A DNA stretch of 64,000 nt. It comes from Mesonia sp. Lineage in GTDB: Bacteria > Bacteroidota > Bacteroidia > Flavobacteriales > Flavobacteriaceae. The position numbers were made by a program, and so were the translations under genes. Of this stretch, positions 53,051 through 62,184 are shown in pieces. Below the pieces are notes generated by a model. The model had not been told where the DNA came from and did no database searches. It worked only from the letters and a program-made list of their open reading frames with translations. The stretch covers positions 119,618-183,617 of the forward strand of contig DTTX01000026.1 of assembly GCA_012964435.1 (NCBI GenBank), written 5' to 3'. Each line of letters begins with the position of its first letter. The first letter of the stretch is position 1.

Positions 53051-54064
53051 ATGAAAGATATAAAAGTAGGCATTCTCGATCAATCTATTGTTCGGCACGG
53101 TGCCACCGCTCGCGAAGCTTTATTAGAAACTATTGAAACGGTAAAACTTGCTGAAGATTTAGGTTACAATCGCTTTTGGGTTTCAGAACATCATAATTCC
53201 CCTTCTATTGCAGGTTCTGCTCCTGAAGTTTTGATGGTAAAATTAGCCGATGAAACGAAGCATATTAAAATTGGTAGCGGCGGCATTATGCTCCCTAACC
53301 ACAGCGCTTTTAAAATGGCCGAAAATTTTAGAATGCTCGAAGCTCTTTTTCCCGGAAGAATAGAAATGGGAATGGGTCGCGCTCCCGGCGGCGATCGCGT
53401 GAGTGCAATGTTGCTCAACCCGTCCAACACTTTTAAAGAAGAAGATTATTTAAAACAGATCGACCATTTACAACATTTTTTTAGAGATACCGCTGCCACC
53501 GAAAGCGGAAGAATTTATGCCATACCGCAAGCTGAAAGCGTTCCTGCGCAATGGATTTTAAGCTCAAGCGGTGGAAGCGCAAAAATTGCTGCCGAAAAAG
53601 GACTTGGTCTGGCCATTGCTAAATTTATTAATGGCAATGTACCGCCGGAGATCGTAAAAATTTATCGCGATAATTTTCAGCCTTCAGAAAGTTTACAAGA
53701 ACCTAAGGTTTTACTTTCTTCTTTCGTGATGTGTGGCGAAACTCCGCAAATCGCAAGCAATATGAGAAAGTACATGGATTATACGCTGGTACAATTTGAA
53801 AAAGGAAATTTTGGAAAACGCCCACCTTTTAAAGAAGTTGAACAATATAAATTTTCTGCTTACGAACAACAACGCTTAGAAGCCAACAGTAATCGAATCA
53901 TTTCTGGTACGCAAGATCAAGTAAAAGCAGAGCTAGAAGAGCTCGCTGAAACTTATGATGTAGATGAATTAGTGATCACCACGATGAGTTACGATAAGCA
54001 ACTTCGTTTAAAATCGTTTCAATTAATTGCAGAGGCGATGAATTTACAGCCGCAATTTGCATAA
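53051..54064 (+). CDS. LLM-class flavin-dependent oxidoreductase (luciferase-like)
   Basis: A 337-residue TIM-barrel protein of the bacterial luciferase-like group, which uses FMN or F420. It opens KVGILDQSIVRHGATAREAL, with FWVSEHHNSPSIAGSAPEV as the typical active-site region and IGSGGIMLPNHSAFKMAENF following; GRIEMGMGRAPGGD is the phosphate loop. Its nearest relatives are the YwcH/LuxA-like monooxygenases of unknown substrate. It stands alone between divergent hmgA and a convergent DUF2809 gene. A 9-bp inverted repeat (53003-53031) lies in its leader. Confidence 0.88.
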   Translation: MKDIKVGILDQSIVRHGATAREALLETIETVKLAEDLGYNRFWVSEHHNSPSIAGSAPEVLMVKLADETKHIKIGSGGIMLPNHSAFKMAENFRMLEALFPGRIEMGMGRAPGGDRVSAMLLNPSNTFKEEDYLKQIDHLQHFFRDTAATESGRIYAIPQAESVPAQWILSSSGGSAKIAAEKGLGLAIAKFINGNVPPEIVKIYRDNFQPSESLQEPKVLLSSFVMCGETPQIASNMRKYMDYTLVQFEKGNFGKRPPFKEVEQYKFSAYEQQRLEANSNRIISGTQDQVKAELEELAETYDVDELVITTMSYDKQLRLKSFQLIAEAMNLQPQFA

Positions 54065-54091
54065 ACAACAGCATACTTCAGAAGGAGAATT

Positions 54092-54469
54092 TCATGTGTT
54101 TTTCTTCTGAAGTAATTTTTCTACTCCTAAAATGGTGAGAAAACCTAAGGTATAAGCTGCCATATCTCGCCAATCGAAAGAAGAACCTACCAACATATCG
54201 GTCGATCTTGATTTATTCACCTTCAGCAAAGCTAAAATATTTAGGTATTGTGCGATTTCAATAGTATACGCTAAAATTAAAACTGCGATCGCAACGTAGA
54301 ATTTTTTAAGCTTCAAAAAAGAAAGTAAAAAGCAATAGATCACAAAAATGATAAGGTAATCGCCAAAAACACCACGTATAAATCCGACATGAAAATAGCG
54401 CTCGATGGCAACTTCAGCTAAAAAGAAGCCCATAAAAAGCATGAAATATGTGTAGCGAAACTTCAGCAT
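54092..54469 (-). CDS. DUF2809 domain membrane protein
   Basis: A 125-residue protein with four hydrophobic segments, matching DUF2809 by ERYFHVGFIRGVFGDYLI and the C-terminal pattern VGSSFDWRDMAAYTLGFL. Family members are small inner-membrane proteins of unknown function. Its ATG follows the patatin stop codon with no spacer, and it is the last gene of the uvrC-patatin-DUF2809 series. No catalytic residues or transport signature are recognised. Confidence 0.8.
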   Translation of the reverse strand: MLKFRYTYFMLFMGFFLAEVAIERYFHVGFIRGVFGDYLIIFVIYCFLLSFLKLKKFYVAIAVLILAYTIEIAQYLNILALLKVNKSRSTDMLVGSSFDWRDMAAYTLGFLTILGVEKLLQKKNT

Positions 54470-56713
54470 TTAAAACCAAAATCCTAGATTAAAAAACCAT
54501 TCACTTTCTGCTCTTTCCGGAGAATAAGAATATTTCAACTCGATTGGACCTAAAAAGGTTTCTAATCCATAGCCTAAAGCAAAACCTGTATAATCTGGTG
54601 TAGAGAAAAAATTACCGGTCGAGTAAAGGTCGTTTTCAACATTGGCAAAATTATAACCCAATATGAGATGGTTTTTATCGAACGGCTCAAAATCTACTTC
54701 AACTAAACTTTTAATATAACTATCGCCAGAAATACTCAAAAAATCGTAACCGTAAAACGGCACTAAATTATTAACCAAGTGATTACCGTAACCGCCAAGA
54801 TAAAAGTCTAAGGCATTCATTTCTGTTTCTCCGACTCTAAATCCTGTTTCAGATTGTAAACGAAACGAAACATTTTTAAAAGGTGAAAAAGCATAACCTA
54901 TATAACCTCTCGCGATGTAAAACGGAGTAAAGTCGTAACTCGCTTTCGACTCTAATACATAAGCATGAAAGTCTCCCATAAACCGCAAACCTTTACACGG
55001 GAAATAGGCATTATCGTACTTATCGTATTCTAAATACCCAAATGCACTAAACAAATTACTTTCTTCTAAAATAGTAAACGGGATCTCTTGGTTATTATCA
55101 CTTTCGATAATGGTTTCGGTTTCTAATTGAGTGTATTTGTGCTCGCCCCCTAAACCAAGCTTAAAAGATTTTAAAAAGAAAGTTTCTGCATAGATTTGAT
55201 TGGTAAAATCTCTATAATCTATATCTACTTGATTAATATTATAATCTCCTAGATCAAAATTATTTTCGATAAAGCTATAAGGCACATTTTTACCAAATTG
55301 ATCGAATCTAGAATTTAAGCCTATACTCCAATAACTTCCTTTATCTACATAATAGCGCGCATCGTATCTAAAATTATCTCCGGCGATAAAGTCTAAAGAA
55401 ATAATGTCGTTTTTAAGCAATAAGCTTTTACGTGTTAAATTTAATAAAGCCGCACTACGGTATAATTCATCATAATGCAGCGCCAACCGTAAACTTGTAT
55501 TATTGCTGTTTTCTGTTACAATAAGGTTTAGATCTTGCTTATTGGCGCTCACTTTTAATAACTCGTACTCAATACGTTTAAAGTTTCCGGTAGCAGAAAG
55601 ATTATTAATTGCTCTGCCTAAATCTCGATAAGAGATTTTTGTATCGGTATCTATTTTTAATTTACCTCGAATATAATTTCTTGGGTAATTACTATTTCCT
55701 GAAATATGAATATCTGCAATATGAATAGAATCTGATAGCTGAATATTTCGATGTATTCTTTCTACGGAAATATTTTGCAGTTTTGCCAGTTGCTCTAAAT
55801 CTGCCTTAAACTCTTCTGCTTTAATTTTACCTTGCTCAATGATCGCATCTCCTTCTTCAAAAGATAAAATAGTAAATTCTCGAATATCGGGTTGTATGTA
55901 AAGATCGGTTTTACTCCGCTTATTCTTCATGTCTTTGATCGTTCGAAAATTATTGACTTGTGTCATAATCTCAAATGCAGATTTCAGTTTTTTTCTGTTC
56001 ACCAAACTATCTTGCACATCGACCCCGATAATAAAATCTACTCCGCGTTTTTTCAACTCTTCAATGGGATAGTTATTGGTAATTCCTCCATCAGAAATTA
56101 ATTTCCCGTTAATTTCAACAGGGCTAAATAACGACGGGATTGCTCCACTTGCTGAAACTGCTTGTGGTAACGAACCGCGATCTAGCAACACCTCTTCTCC
56201 TGTTTCGATATTGGTCCCCATACAGAAAAAAGGAATTGGTAACTCACTAAAATCTTCGATCTCTTCTACCGGGGACATTAAATAGGCCATTAAATTATAT
56301 ATATTTTGACCTTTTGATAAACCTGAAGGAAAACCAATTTTAAAATGATCAAAAGGCAACGTTACCGCATAACGCTCAGAATCTTCTCGTTCGTAAAAAG
56401 ATTTTACTCCTCTTGGCAGATCATCTTGAATTAAGGCATTAAAATTTGTGGCTTTAAAAATAGAATCTAACTGCTTGGCAGAATATCCTGAAGCGTAAAG
56501 CGAACCAATGATTGCGCCCATACTTGTACCACCAATATAATCGATACGCACGCCGGCTTCTTCAATTACTTTTAATGCTCCAATATGCGCCAAACCTTTC
56601 GCTCCACCACCACTTAGCACCAAACCTACTTTTAAATCTTCAGGCTGTTCTTGCGCTTGACCAAAAATGGCAAACGAACAAAAAAATAGTATGAGCCCGA
56701 AAATATTTTTCAT
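54470..56713 (-). CDS. Patatin-like phospholipase with outer-membrane barrel (PlpD-like)
   Basis: A 747-residue protein. After a signal peptide (ending FGQAQ), the patatin domain (about 28-300) has GLVLSGGGAKGLAHIGAL (oxyanion loop), the nucleophile elbow in GGTSMGAIIGS and the Asp of SDGGITNNYP, so the Ser-Asp dyad is complete. A POTRA-like domain (about 325-410) and a C-terminal beta-barrel ending in WFFNLGFWF follow. This is the type Vd autotransporter (PlpD) layout, predicting a lipase held at or passed through the outer membrane. It starts one base after uvrC ends. Confidence 0.93.
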   Translation of the reverse strand: MKNIFGLILFFCSFAIFGQAQEQPEDLKVGLVLSGGGAKGLAHIGALKVIEEAGVRIDYIGGTSMGAIIGSLYASGYSAKQLDSIFKATNFNALIQDDLPRGVKSFYEREDSERYAVTLPFDHFKIGFPSGLSKGQNIYNLMAYLMSPVEEIEDFSELPIPFFCMGTNIETGEEVLLDRGSLPQAVSASGAIPSLFSPVEINGKLISDGGITNNYPIEELKKRGVDFIIGVDVQDSLVNRKKLKSAFEIMTQVNNFRTIKDMKNKRSKTDLYIQPDIREFTILSFEEGDAIIEQGKIKAEEFKADLEQLAKLQNISVERIHRNIQLSDSIHIADIHISGNSNYPRNYIRGKLKIDTDTKISYRDLGRAINNLSATGNFKRIEYELLKVSANKQDLNLIVTENSNNTSLRLALHYDELYRSAALLNLTRKSLLLKNDIISLDFIAGDNFRYDARYYVDKGSYWSIGLNSRFDQFGKNVPYSFIENNFDLGDYNINQVDIDYRDFTNQIYAETFFLKSFKLGLGGEHKYTQLETETIIESDNNQEIPFTILEESNLFSAFGYLEYDKYDNAYFPCKGLRFMGDFHAYVLESKASYDFTPFYIARGYIGYAFSPFKNVSFRLQSETGFRVGETEMNALDFYLGGYGNHLVNNLVPFYGYDFLSISGDSYIKSLVEVDFEPFDKNHLILGYNFANVENDLYSTGNFFSTPDYTGFALGYGLETFLGPIELKYSYSPERAESEWFFNLGFWF

Positions 56714-56714
56714 T

Positions 56715-58511
56715 TTAATCTTTAGCGTGATAGTGATTATAGATCAACGTGCCTTTGGCATTCCCGATTATTTCTACAATTTCTTTTTTCTCTGCGGTTT
56801 GTATTCTTTTTACCGATCGAAAATGTTTAAGCAACTCGACAGCGGTTTTTTCTCCAATACCCGGAATACTTTCTAACTCTGTACCTAACGCAGCATTACT
56901 TCTTTTATTACGATGAAAAGTGATCCCGAATCTATGCGCTTCGTTTCGTAATTGCTGAATGATCTTTAACGTTTCTGAGCGTTTATCTAAGTATAACGGA
57001 ATCGAATCTCCCGGATAAAACAATTCTTCTAATCTTTTCGCAATCCCAATAATCGCAATTTTACCGCGTAAATCTAAAGCTTCGAGAGCTTTTACTGCAG
57101 AAGAAAGTTGACCTTTACCACCGTCGATAATAATAAGTTGCGGCAAGGGTTGCTCTTCGGCCAATAACCTGCGGTAACGCCTGAACACAACTTCTTCCAT
57201 CGAAGCAAAATCGTCTGGTCCTTCTACCGTTTTGATGTTGAATTTACGATAATCTTTCTTACTGGCTTTTCCGTTCTTGAACACCACACAAGCCGCCACA
57301 GGATTGGTCCCTTGAATATTCGAGTTATCGAAACATTCTATATGTCTTGGTTCTACCGAAAGGCGTAAATCTTTTTTCATTTGCGCCATTAAACGGTTTA
57401 CGTGACGATCGGGATCTACAATTTTCATTTGCTTAAAACGCTCTTGTCTAAAATATTTAGCATTACGTAACGACAAATCTACAATTGCTTTTTTATCTCC
57501 AAGTTTCGGTAAGGTTACCTTTATGTCTTCTCCTACTTCTACTTTAAAAGGTACAAATATTTCTTTGGAAGTAGAGTTGAAACGTTGTCTAATTTCGGTA
57601 ATTCCTAATTCGAGTAACTCGCGATCGGTCTCATCGAGTTTTTTCTTCATCTCGATCGTGTGTGAACGAATAATACTTCCGTGAGAAAGCTGAAGAAAAT
57701 TTACATAACCATAACCTTCGTCACTGGTAATGGTAAACACATCTACATTATTTATTTTAGGATTTACTACAGTCGATTTGCTTTGGTATTTCTCTAAAAC
57801 TTCAATCTTTTCTTTAATCCGCTGCGCATCTTCAAACTCCATTTGTTCGGCGTGCATTTTCATTTGTTCGCGAAACTGCTGTAAAGAATCTTTAAAATTT
57901 CCTTTTACAATTTGCCGAATGTGTTCAATATTTTTACTGTACTCAACTTCTAATTGATTGCCTTCGCACGGACCTTTACAATTTCCTAAGTGATATTCTA
58001 AACAGACTTTATATTTTCCTTCCTGAATTTTTTCTTCAGAAAGATCATAATTACACGTTCTTAATTTATATAATCCTTTAATAAGATCGAGCAAGGTGTT
58101 TACGGTTTTAAAACTCGTGTAAGGTCCATAATATTCGCTTCCATCTTTTACAATTCTTCTGGTAGGAAATACTCGCGGAAAACGTTCATTTTTAATACAG
58201 ATCCAAGGGTAAGTTTTATCATCTTTCAGCATCACGTTAAAACGTGGCTGATATTTTTTGATCAGGTTGTTTTCTAACAGCAACGCATCGGTTTCAGAAT
58301 TCACCACAATATGCTTTATGGTTTTAATCTTTTTAACCATGACGCCAATACGATGACTGTCGTGCTTTTTATTAAAGTAAGAAGAAACGCGTTTCTTTAG
58401 ATTTTTCGCTTTTCCTACGTATAAAATCTTTTCGTTTTTATCGAAATATTGGTAAACACCCGGACTATTGGGCAGGGTTTTAATTTGAATTTCTACAGAA
58501 GGTGTATCCAT
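56715..58511 (-). CDS. uvrC: Excinuclease ABC subunit C
   Basis: A 598-residue nucleotide-excision repair nuclease that makes both cuts around a lesion bound by UvrA/B. The GIY-YIG domain is at the N-terminus (SPGVYQYFDKNEKILYVGKA), the UvrB-binding helix pair at about 205-240 and the RNase H-like C-half (HIECFDNSNIQGTNPVAACV, LIIIDGGKGQLSSA). Two helix-hairpin-helix motifs end the protein (LESIPGIGEKTAVELLKHF). The promoter is so close to the ATG that the transcript is probably leaderless. The patatin gene follows directly. Confidence 0.97.
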   Translation of the reverse strand: MDTPSVEIQIKTLPNSPGVYQYFDKNEKILYVGKAKNLKKRVSSYFNKKHDSHRIGVMVKKIKTIKHIVVNSETDALLLENNLIKKYQPRFNVMLKDDKTYPWICIKNERFPRVFPTRRIVKDGSEYYGPYTSFKTVNTLLDLIKGLYKLRTCNYDLSEEKIQEGKYKVCLEYHLGNCKGPCEGNQLEVEYSKNIEHIRQIVKGNFKDSLQQFREQMKMHAEQMEFEDAQRIKEKIEVLEKYQSKSTVVNPKINNVDVFTITSDEGYGYVNFLQLSHGSIIRSHTIEMKKKLDETDRELLELGITEIRQRFNSTSKEIFVPFKVEVGEDIKVTLPKLGDKKAIVDLSLRNAKYFRQERFKQMKIVDPDRHVNRLMAQMKKDLRLSVEPRHIECFDNSNIQGTNPVAACVVFKNGKASKKDYRKFNIKTVEGPDDFASMEEVVFRRYRRLLAEEQPLPQLIIIDGGKGQLSSAVKALEALDLRGKIAIIGIAKRLEELFYPGDSIPLYLDKRSETLKIIQQLRNEAHRFGITFHRNKRSNAALGTELESIPGIGEKTAVELLKHFRSVKRIQTAEKKEIVEIIGNAKGTLIYNHYHAKD

Positions 58512-58515
58512 ACTT

Positions 58516-58545
58516 CAAAGATAATCGATGTTTTTTTGCTACAAA
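58516..58545 (-). promoter_or_regulatory. Promoter of uvrC, predicted leaderless
   Basis: On the minus strand TTTG (58545-58542), 18 bases, then TATCTTTG (58523-58516), an exact -7. Only four bases separate it from the uvrC ATG at 58511, so transcription should start at about the A of the start codon. Confidence 0.7.
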
Positions 58546-58627
58546 TAACTCTTAAGCCTTTATTCTTGAAAAAATGTATTCTTGCTTTTTTTACATAAAA
58601 TTAAAAAAGCTTCCGTCTAAAATTGCT

Positions 58628-58635
58628 TAGTTTTG
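58628..58635 (+). promoter_or_regulatory. -7 element of rimB, predicted leaderless
   Basis: TAGTTTTG matches TAnnTTTG and lies five bases before the ATG at 58641. The in-frame TTG at 58623 lies upstream of the expected transcription start and is excluded as a start. Confidence 0.65.
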
Positions 58636-58640
58636 TTAAC

Positions 58641-59072
58641 ATGACGAATAAATCTAAAAAAACTATCGGAAGGGTCGATAAAGCCGACTTCCCCGAACTT
58701 GGGCTTAATGAAATTGCTATTAAAATAGATACCGGCGCATATACTTCATCTATACATTGTGAAGATATTCACGAAGAAAATGGTGTTCTTTATTGCAACT
58801 TTTTAGACAAAGAACATCCCGACTATGATCATAAACCTCTAGTTTTTAAGGATTTTAATACCATAAAAGTAAGAAGCAGTAACGGTATTGCTCAAAAACG
58901 TTACGAGATAAAATCTACCCTAAAAATTTTCGGGAAAGTTTATAAAATATCACTTTCTTTGAGCGACCGAAAAGAAATGAAATTTCCCGTTCTTATTGGT
59001 AGAAAGTTTTTAAATGGTAAATTTATCGTAGACCCGCAATTAAAAGATATATCCTTCAACGTACAAGAATAA
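58641..59072 (+). CDS. RimB-type retropepsin-like zinc-protease family protein
   Basis: A 143-residue protein of the family named ATP-dependent zinc protease, now seen as retropepsin-like (RimB). It has KIDTGAYTSSIHCEDI, with the aspartic-protease-like DTG, and FPVLIGRKFLNGKFIVDP. In other bacteria RimB works with RimK in changing the glutamate tail of ribosomal protein S6. The gene is directly followed by rimK after six bases, which supports this. A proteolytic activity is not proven by the sequence. Confidence 0.87.
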   Translation: MTNKSKKTIGRVDKADFPELGLNEIAIKIDTGAYTSSIHCEDIHEENGVLYCNFLDKEHPDYDHKPLVFKDFNTIKVRSSNGIAQKRYEIKSTLKIFGKVYKISLSLSDRKEMKFPVLIGRKFLNGKFIVDPQLKDISFNVQE

Positions 59073-59078
59073 TAAATT

Positions 59079-59951
59079 ATGAACATTAAAATTTTATCTA
59101 GAAATCCTAAGCTCTATTCTACGCAACGTCTTGTAGAAGCTGCTAAAAAACGCAAGCACGAAGTTGAAGTGATCGATCCTTTAAAATGCGATATTGTTAT
59201 TGAAAAAAGAAAACCCAATGTTTATTACAAAGGAGCATACATCGAAAATGTAGATGCAATTATCCCAAGAATTGGTTCTTCGGTAACATTTTATGGGACT
59301 GCTGTTGTTCGTCAGTTTGAAATGATGGGAGCTTTTACCACTACAGATTCTGAAGCTTTGGTACGTAGCCGAGATAAATTAAGAAGCTTACAAGTACTTT
59401 CTCGCGCAAGAATTGGCTTACCAAAAACGGTTTTCACCAACTATTCTAGAGACGTTGAAGGCGTTATTAAACAAGTTGGCGGCACACCATTAGTGATTAA
59501 ATTATTAGAAGGAACACAAGGTTTAGGTGTGGTGTTAGCTGAAACAAAAAATGCGGCTCAATCGGTTATCGAAGCTTTTAATGGTTTACAAGCTCGTGTG
59601 ATCGTACAAGAATTTATTAAAGAAGCAAAAGGAGCCGATATTCGTGCATTTGTAGTTGATGGTCATGTGGTTGGAGCGATGAAGCGACAAGGAAAAGAAG
59701 GAGAATTTCGCTCTAATTTACACCGTGGTGGTTCTGCAGAAGTGATTCAACTTACCGATGAAGAAGAAATTGCAGCTGTAAAAGCAGCAAAATCGATGGG
59801 TCTTGGCGTTGCCGGAGTAGATCTTTTACAAAGTGCACGCGGACCATTAATTCTAGAAGTGAACTCTTCACCGGGATTAGAAGGTATCGAAAAAGCTACC
59901 GGAAAAGACATCGCTAAAACAATTATTAGATACATCGAAAAACACGTTTAA
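59079..59951 (+). CDS. rimK: Ribosomal protein S6--L-glutamate ligase
   Basis: A 290-residue ATP-grasp ligase that adds glutamates to the C-terminus of ribosomal protein S6. ATP-grasp features are [19 protein letters not shown], the hinge [19 protein letters not shown] and the metal-binding [14 protein letters not shown]. The substrate region [13 protein letters not shown] is typical of RimK. It lies between the RimB-like gene and an AstE-like gene (three-base gap). The start is at ATG 59079. Confidence 0.94.
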   Translation: MNIKILSRNPKLYSTQRLVEAAKKRKHEVEVIDPLKCDIVIEKRKPNVYYKGAYIENVDAIIPRIGSSVTFYGTAVVRQFEMMGAFTTTDSEALVRSRDKLRSLQVLSRARIGLPKTVFTNYSRDVEGVIKQVGGTPLVIKLLEGTQGLGVVLAETKNAAQSVIEAFNGLQARVIVQEFIKEAKGADIRAFVVDGHVVGAMKRQGKEGEFRSNLHRGGSAEVIQLTDEEEIAAVKAAKSMGLGVAGVDLLQSARGPLILEVNSSPGLEGIEKATGKDIAKTIIRYIEKHV

Positions 59952-59954
59952 GCT

Positions 59955-60926
59955 ATGGCTAGCATAGACGAAAATAATATTCTCACGCTTTTAAATCGAA
60001 AAATTAAGCCGGGACAAAGTGCAAAAATCAACTTTAATACGGCAAAATTATACACGCAAACTACAGTAGAAGTTCCTATTATTGTAGAGCGTTCTACAAA
60101 ACCGGGACCGGTGGTTTTAATTACCGGTGGTATTCACGGTGATGAAATTAATGGCGTCGAGATCGTTCGCCAAACCATCGCCAAAGGAATGAATAAACCT
60201 GCCAAAGGAACCATTATTTGTATTCCTGTGGTGAATGTTTTTGGTTTCTTAAATATGCAACGTGAATTTCCTGATGGGCGTGATCTTAATCGTATGTTTC
60301 CAGGTTCTAAAACTGGACCTTTAGCAAGTAAAGTAGCCTACCAATTTACCGAAGAGATCTTACCGATAGCCGACTATTGTTTAGATTTTCATACCGGTGG
60401 TTCGAGTAGATTTAACGCTGCACAAATTAGGATCGATAAAGGAGACGAAGAACTTCTAAACTTAGCGCATATTTTTAATGCCCCGTTTATTGTTTACTCC
60501 AAAACCATTTCGAAATCTTACCGCAAGTCTTGTATGAAGTTAGGCAAACCGGTCTTATTATTTGAAGGCGGAAAATCTTCAGACAGTAATAAAGAGATCG
60601 CTAAAATTGGGGTTGAAGGTATTCAACGTGTACTTTCTCATTTAGGAATGTTACGAGAAGATTTTAGCGTGCCGAAAGCTAATCACACTTCTATCATTAT
60701 CGAAGATAGTACCTGGATGCGCGCCAAATACAGCGGACTTCTACACGTTAAAATTCCGATTGGTAAAAAGGTAGAAAAAGGTGAATATATTGCCATTTTA
60801 ACCGATCCTTACGGAAGTTTTCGCCACAAGGTAAAAGCTACCCAAACCGGTTACATTATTAATGTTAACCAATCTCCTATCGTTTATCAAGGTGATGCGA
60901 TTTTTCATATTTCAAAAGAAAAATAA
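59955..60926 (+). CDS. Succinylglutamate desuccinylase/aspartoacylase family hydrolase
   Basis: A 323-residue zinc hydrolase of the M14/AstE-AspA group. The zinc site is ITGGIHGDEINGVEIVRQ (His, Glu), with the third ligand His in DYCLDFHTGGSS. A C-terminal lipoyl-like beta domain (about 245-320, with LLHVKIPIGKKVEKGEYIA) is typical of the subgroup. In this subgroup the substrate is not known. Because it is coupled to rimK, it may remove glutamate from S6 or supply a glutamate derivative; this is only inference. It overlaps the next gene by one base. Confidence 0.88.
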   Translation: MASIDENNILTLLNRKIKPGQSAKINFNTAKLYTQTTVEVPIIVERSTKPGPVVLITGGIHGDEINGVEIVRQTIAKGMNKPAKGTIICIPVVNVFGFLNMQREFPDGRDLNRMFPGSKTGPLASKVAYQFTEEILPIADYCLDFHTGGSSRFNAAQIRIDKGDEELLNLAHIFNAPFIVYSKTISKSYRKSCMKLGKPVLLFEGGKSSDSNKEIAKIGVEGIQRVLSHLGMLREDFSVPKANHTSIIIEDSTWMRAKYSGLLHVKIPIGKKVEKGEYIAILTDPYGSFRHKVKATQTGYIINVNQSPIVYQGDAIFHISKEK

Positions 60927-61489
60927 TGCTTAAAAAAGACCTTCGCATTGCTTTTAAAAAGAAAAGAGAAGCGCTTTCTTTAGCTGAAATTGATGAGAAA
61001 AGTTTAGCTATTGCCAACCAAGTCTTGCAACTTCAACTTTGGGAACATTCGTTTTTTCACTTATTTCTTTCCATCGAACGTTTAAAAGAAATCAACATAG
61101 AATACCTACTTCATATTCTGAATGGTAAAGACAAGAATATCGTGGTTTCTAAAAGTGAGTTTGAAGCACTGACGATGAAGCATTTTTTATTAACCGATGC
61201 AACGCCGCTAAAGATTAACAAATGGGGAATCCCAGAACCGGTAAATGGGATCGAAATACCGGCAACGCAGCTCGATGTAGTTTTTATTCCGTTATTGGCT
61301 TTTGATGAAAAAGGAAATAGAATCGGCTACGGAAAAGGCTTTTACGATCGCTTTTTAAACGAATGCAGAGAGGATGTTATTAAAGTTGGCTTATCATTTT
61401 TTGAAGCAACAACAACGATTGAAGATACCAACGCGAATGATATTCCGTTAGATTTTTGCGTCACTCCAATTAGTGTTTACAAATTTTAA
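60926..61489 (+). CDS. 5-Formyltetrahydrofolate cyclo-ligase
   Basis: A 187-residue enzyme that converts 5-formyl-THF to methenyl-THF with ATP, keeping the folate pool usable. It begins MLKKDLRIAFKKKREALS, and the family signature is RIGYGKGFYDRFLNE (about 130). Its ATG overlaps the AstE-like stop by one base (TAATG), making it the last gene of the rimB-rimK set. The folate link to its neighbours is unclear; the arrangement may be only transcriptional. Confidence 0.93.
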   Translation: MLKKDLRIAFKKKREALSLAEIDEKSLAIANQVLQLQLWEHSFFHLFLSIERLKEINIEYLLHILNGKDKNIVVSKSEFEALTMKHFLLTDATPLKINKWGIPEPVNGIEIPATQLDVVFIPLLAFDEKGNRIGYGKGFYDRFLNECREDVIKVGLSFFEATTTIEDTNANDIPLDFCVTPISVYKF

Positions 61490-61509
61490 ATTTTCGTTAA
61501 AACTTTTTT

Positions 61510-61535
61510 CAAAACTAACCAACTGGTTAGTTTTG
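61510..61535. promoter_or_regulatory. TetR operator overlapping its own -7 element
   Basis: A perfect palindrome with 12-bp arms (61510-61521 and 61524-61535; right arm TGGTTAGTTTTG) and two bases between. The right arm contains TAGTTTTG (61528-61535), an exact -7 element for the TetR gene at 61553. Binding would block the promoter, so this is a clear auto-repression site. Confidence 0.85.
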
Positions 61536-61552
61536 CACTAACAATTAATTAT

Positions 61553-62116
61553 ATGCCCAGAACGAAGAAATATAACGAAAATGAAGTAATAGAAAAAGCC
61601 ATGCATTTGTTTTGGAAAAATGGCTACACCTCTACTTCAATGCAAATGCTAGAAAAACAAATGGGCATTAATAAATTTTCTATTTATGCCAGTTTTCAGA
61701 ATAAGAATGGTGTATTCGTAAAAAGCTTAGCCTGCTATAAGCAAAAACTAAACAAGCTATTTATCAAATTGAATAAAGAGTCTCAAGGTATAGCCGGCAT
61801 AAAGCAATTTTTTTACGATTTTATAAAGTTTACCAAAGAGGATAATTTTGGAAAAGGCTGCTTAGTAGTTAATACAGCAAATGAGGTTAATAGTATTAAT
61901 GAAAGTAAAATTGCAGATTTAGTTATAAAATTTACGAATGAGGTAAAAGAACAATTCAAAATTCAGTTAAAGCGAGAAAATAACATAGAACTAACTAATA
62001 TTGAGCAGAAAGCAGATTACCTTATCATTAGTATGTACGGTCTTTCTTCAGCCACCAAAGTTTTTTCTGCAAAACAACTAGATAATTATATTGAAGGTGT
62101 TTTTAAAAAACTTTAA
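61553..62116 (+). CDS. TetR/AcrR-family transcriptional regulator
   Basis: A 187-residue repressor. Residues 1-55 are the TetR DNA-binding domain (AMHLFWKNGYTSTSMQMLEK, then KFSIYASFQNKNGVF). The C-terminal helical domain (about 70-185) binds an unknown ligand; GKGCLVVNTANEV fits the group near AcuR/NemR-like regulators. It lies under a perfect operator and 68 bases before the AhpD-like gene, whose leader has a related operator. The inducer may be an electrophile or oxidant, judged only from the target. Confidence 0.92.
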   Translation: MPRTKKYNENEVIEKAMHLFWKNGYTSTSMQMLEKQMGINKFSIYASFQNKNGVFVKSLACYKQKLNKLFIKLNKESQGIAGIKQFFYDFIKFTKEDNFGKGCLVVNTANEVNSINESKIADLVIKFTNEVKEQFKIQLKRENNIELTNIEQKADYLIISMYGLSSATKVFSAKQLDNYIEGVFKKL

Positions 62117-62138
62117 TACCTAAAAAAATTTAAAAGAA

Positions 62139-62158
62139 AACTAAACGATTGTTTAGTT
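62139..62158. promoter_or_regulatory. Second TetR-type operator before the CMD gene
   Basis: AACTAAAC (62139-62146) and GTTTAGTT (62151-62158) form an inverted repeat with a 4-base spacer. Aligned with the 20-base core of the operator at 61513-61532, 16 of 20 positions are equal. It lies 26 bases before the ATG at 62185, so the same TetR protein should control both genes. Confidence 0.75.
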
Positions 62159-62184
62159 AAATATTTAATTAAAAATTGAAATCT

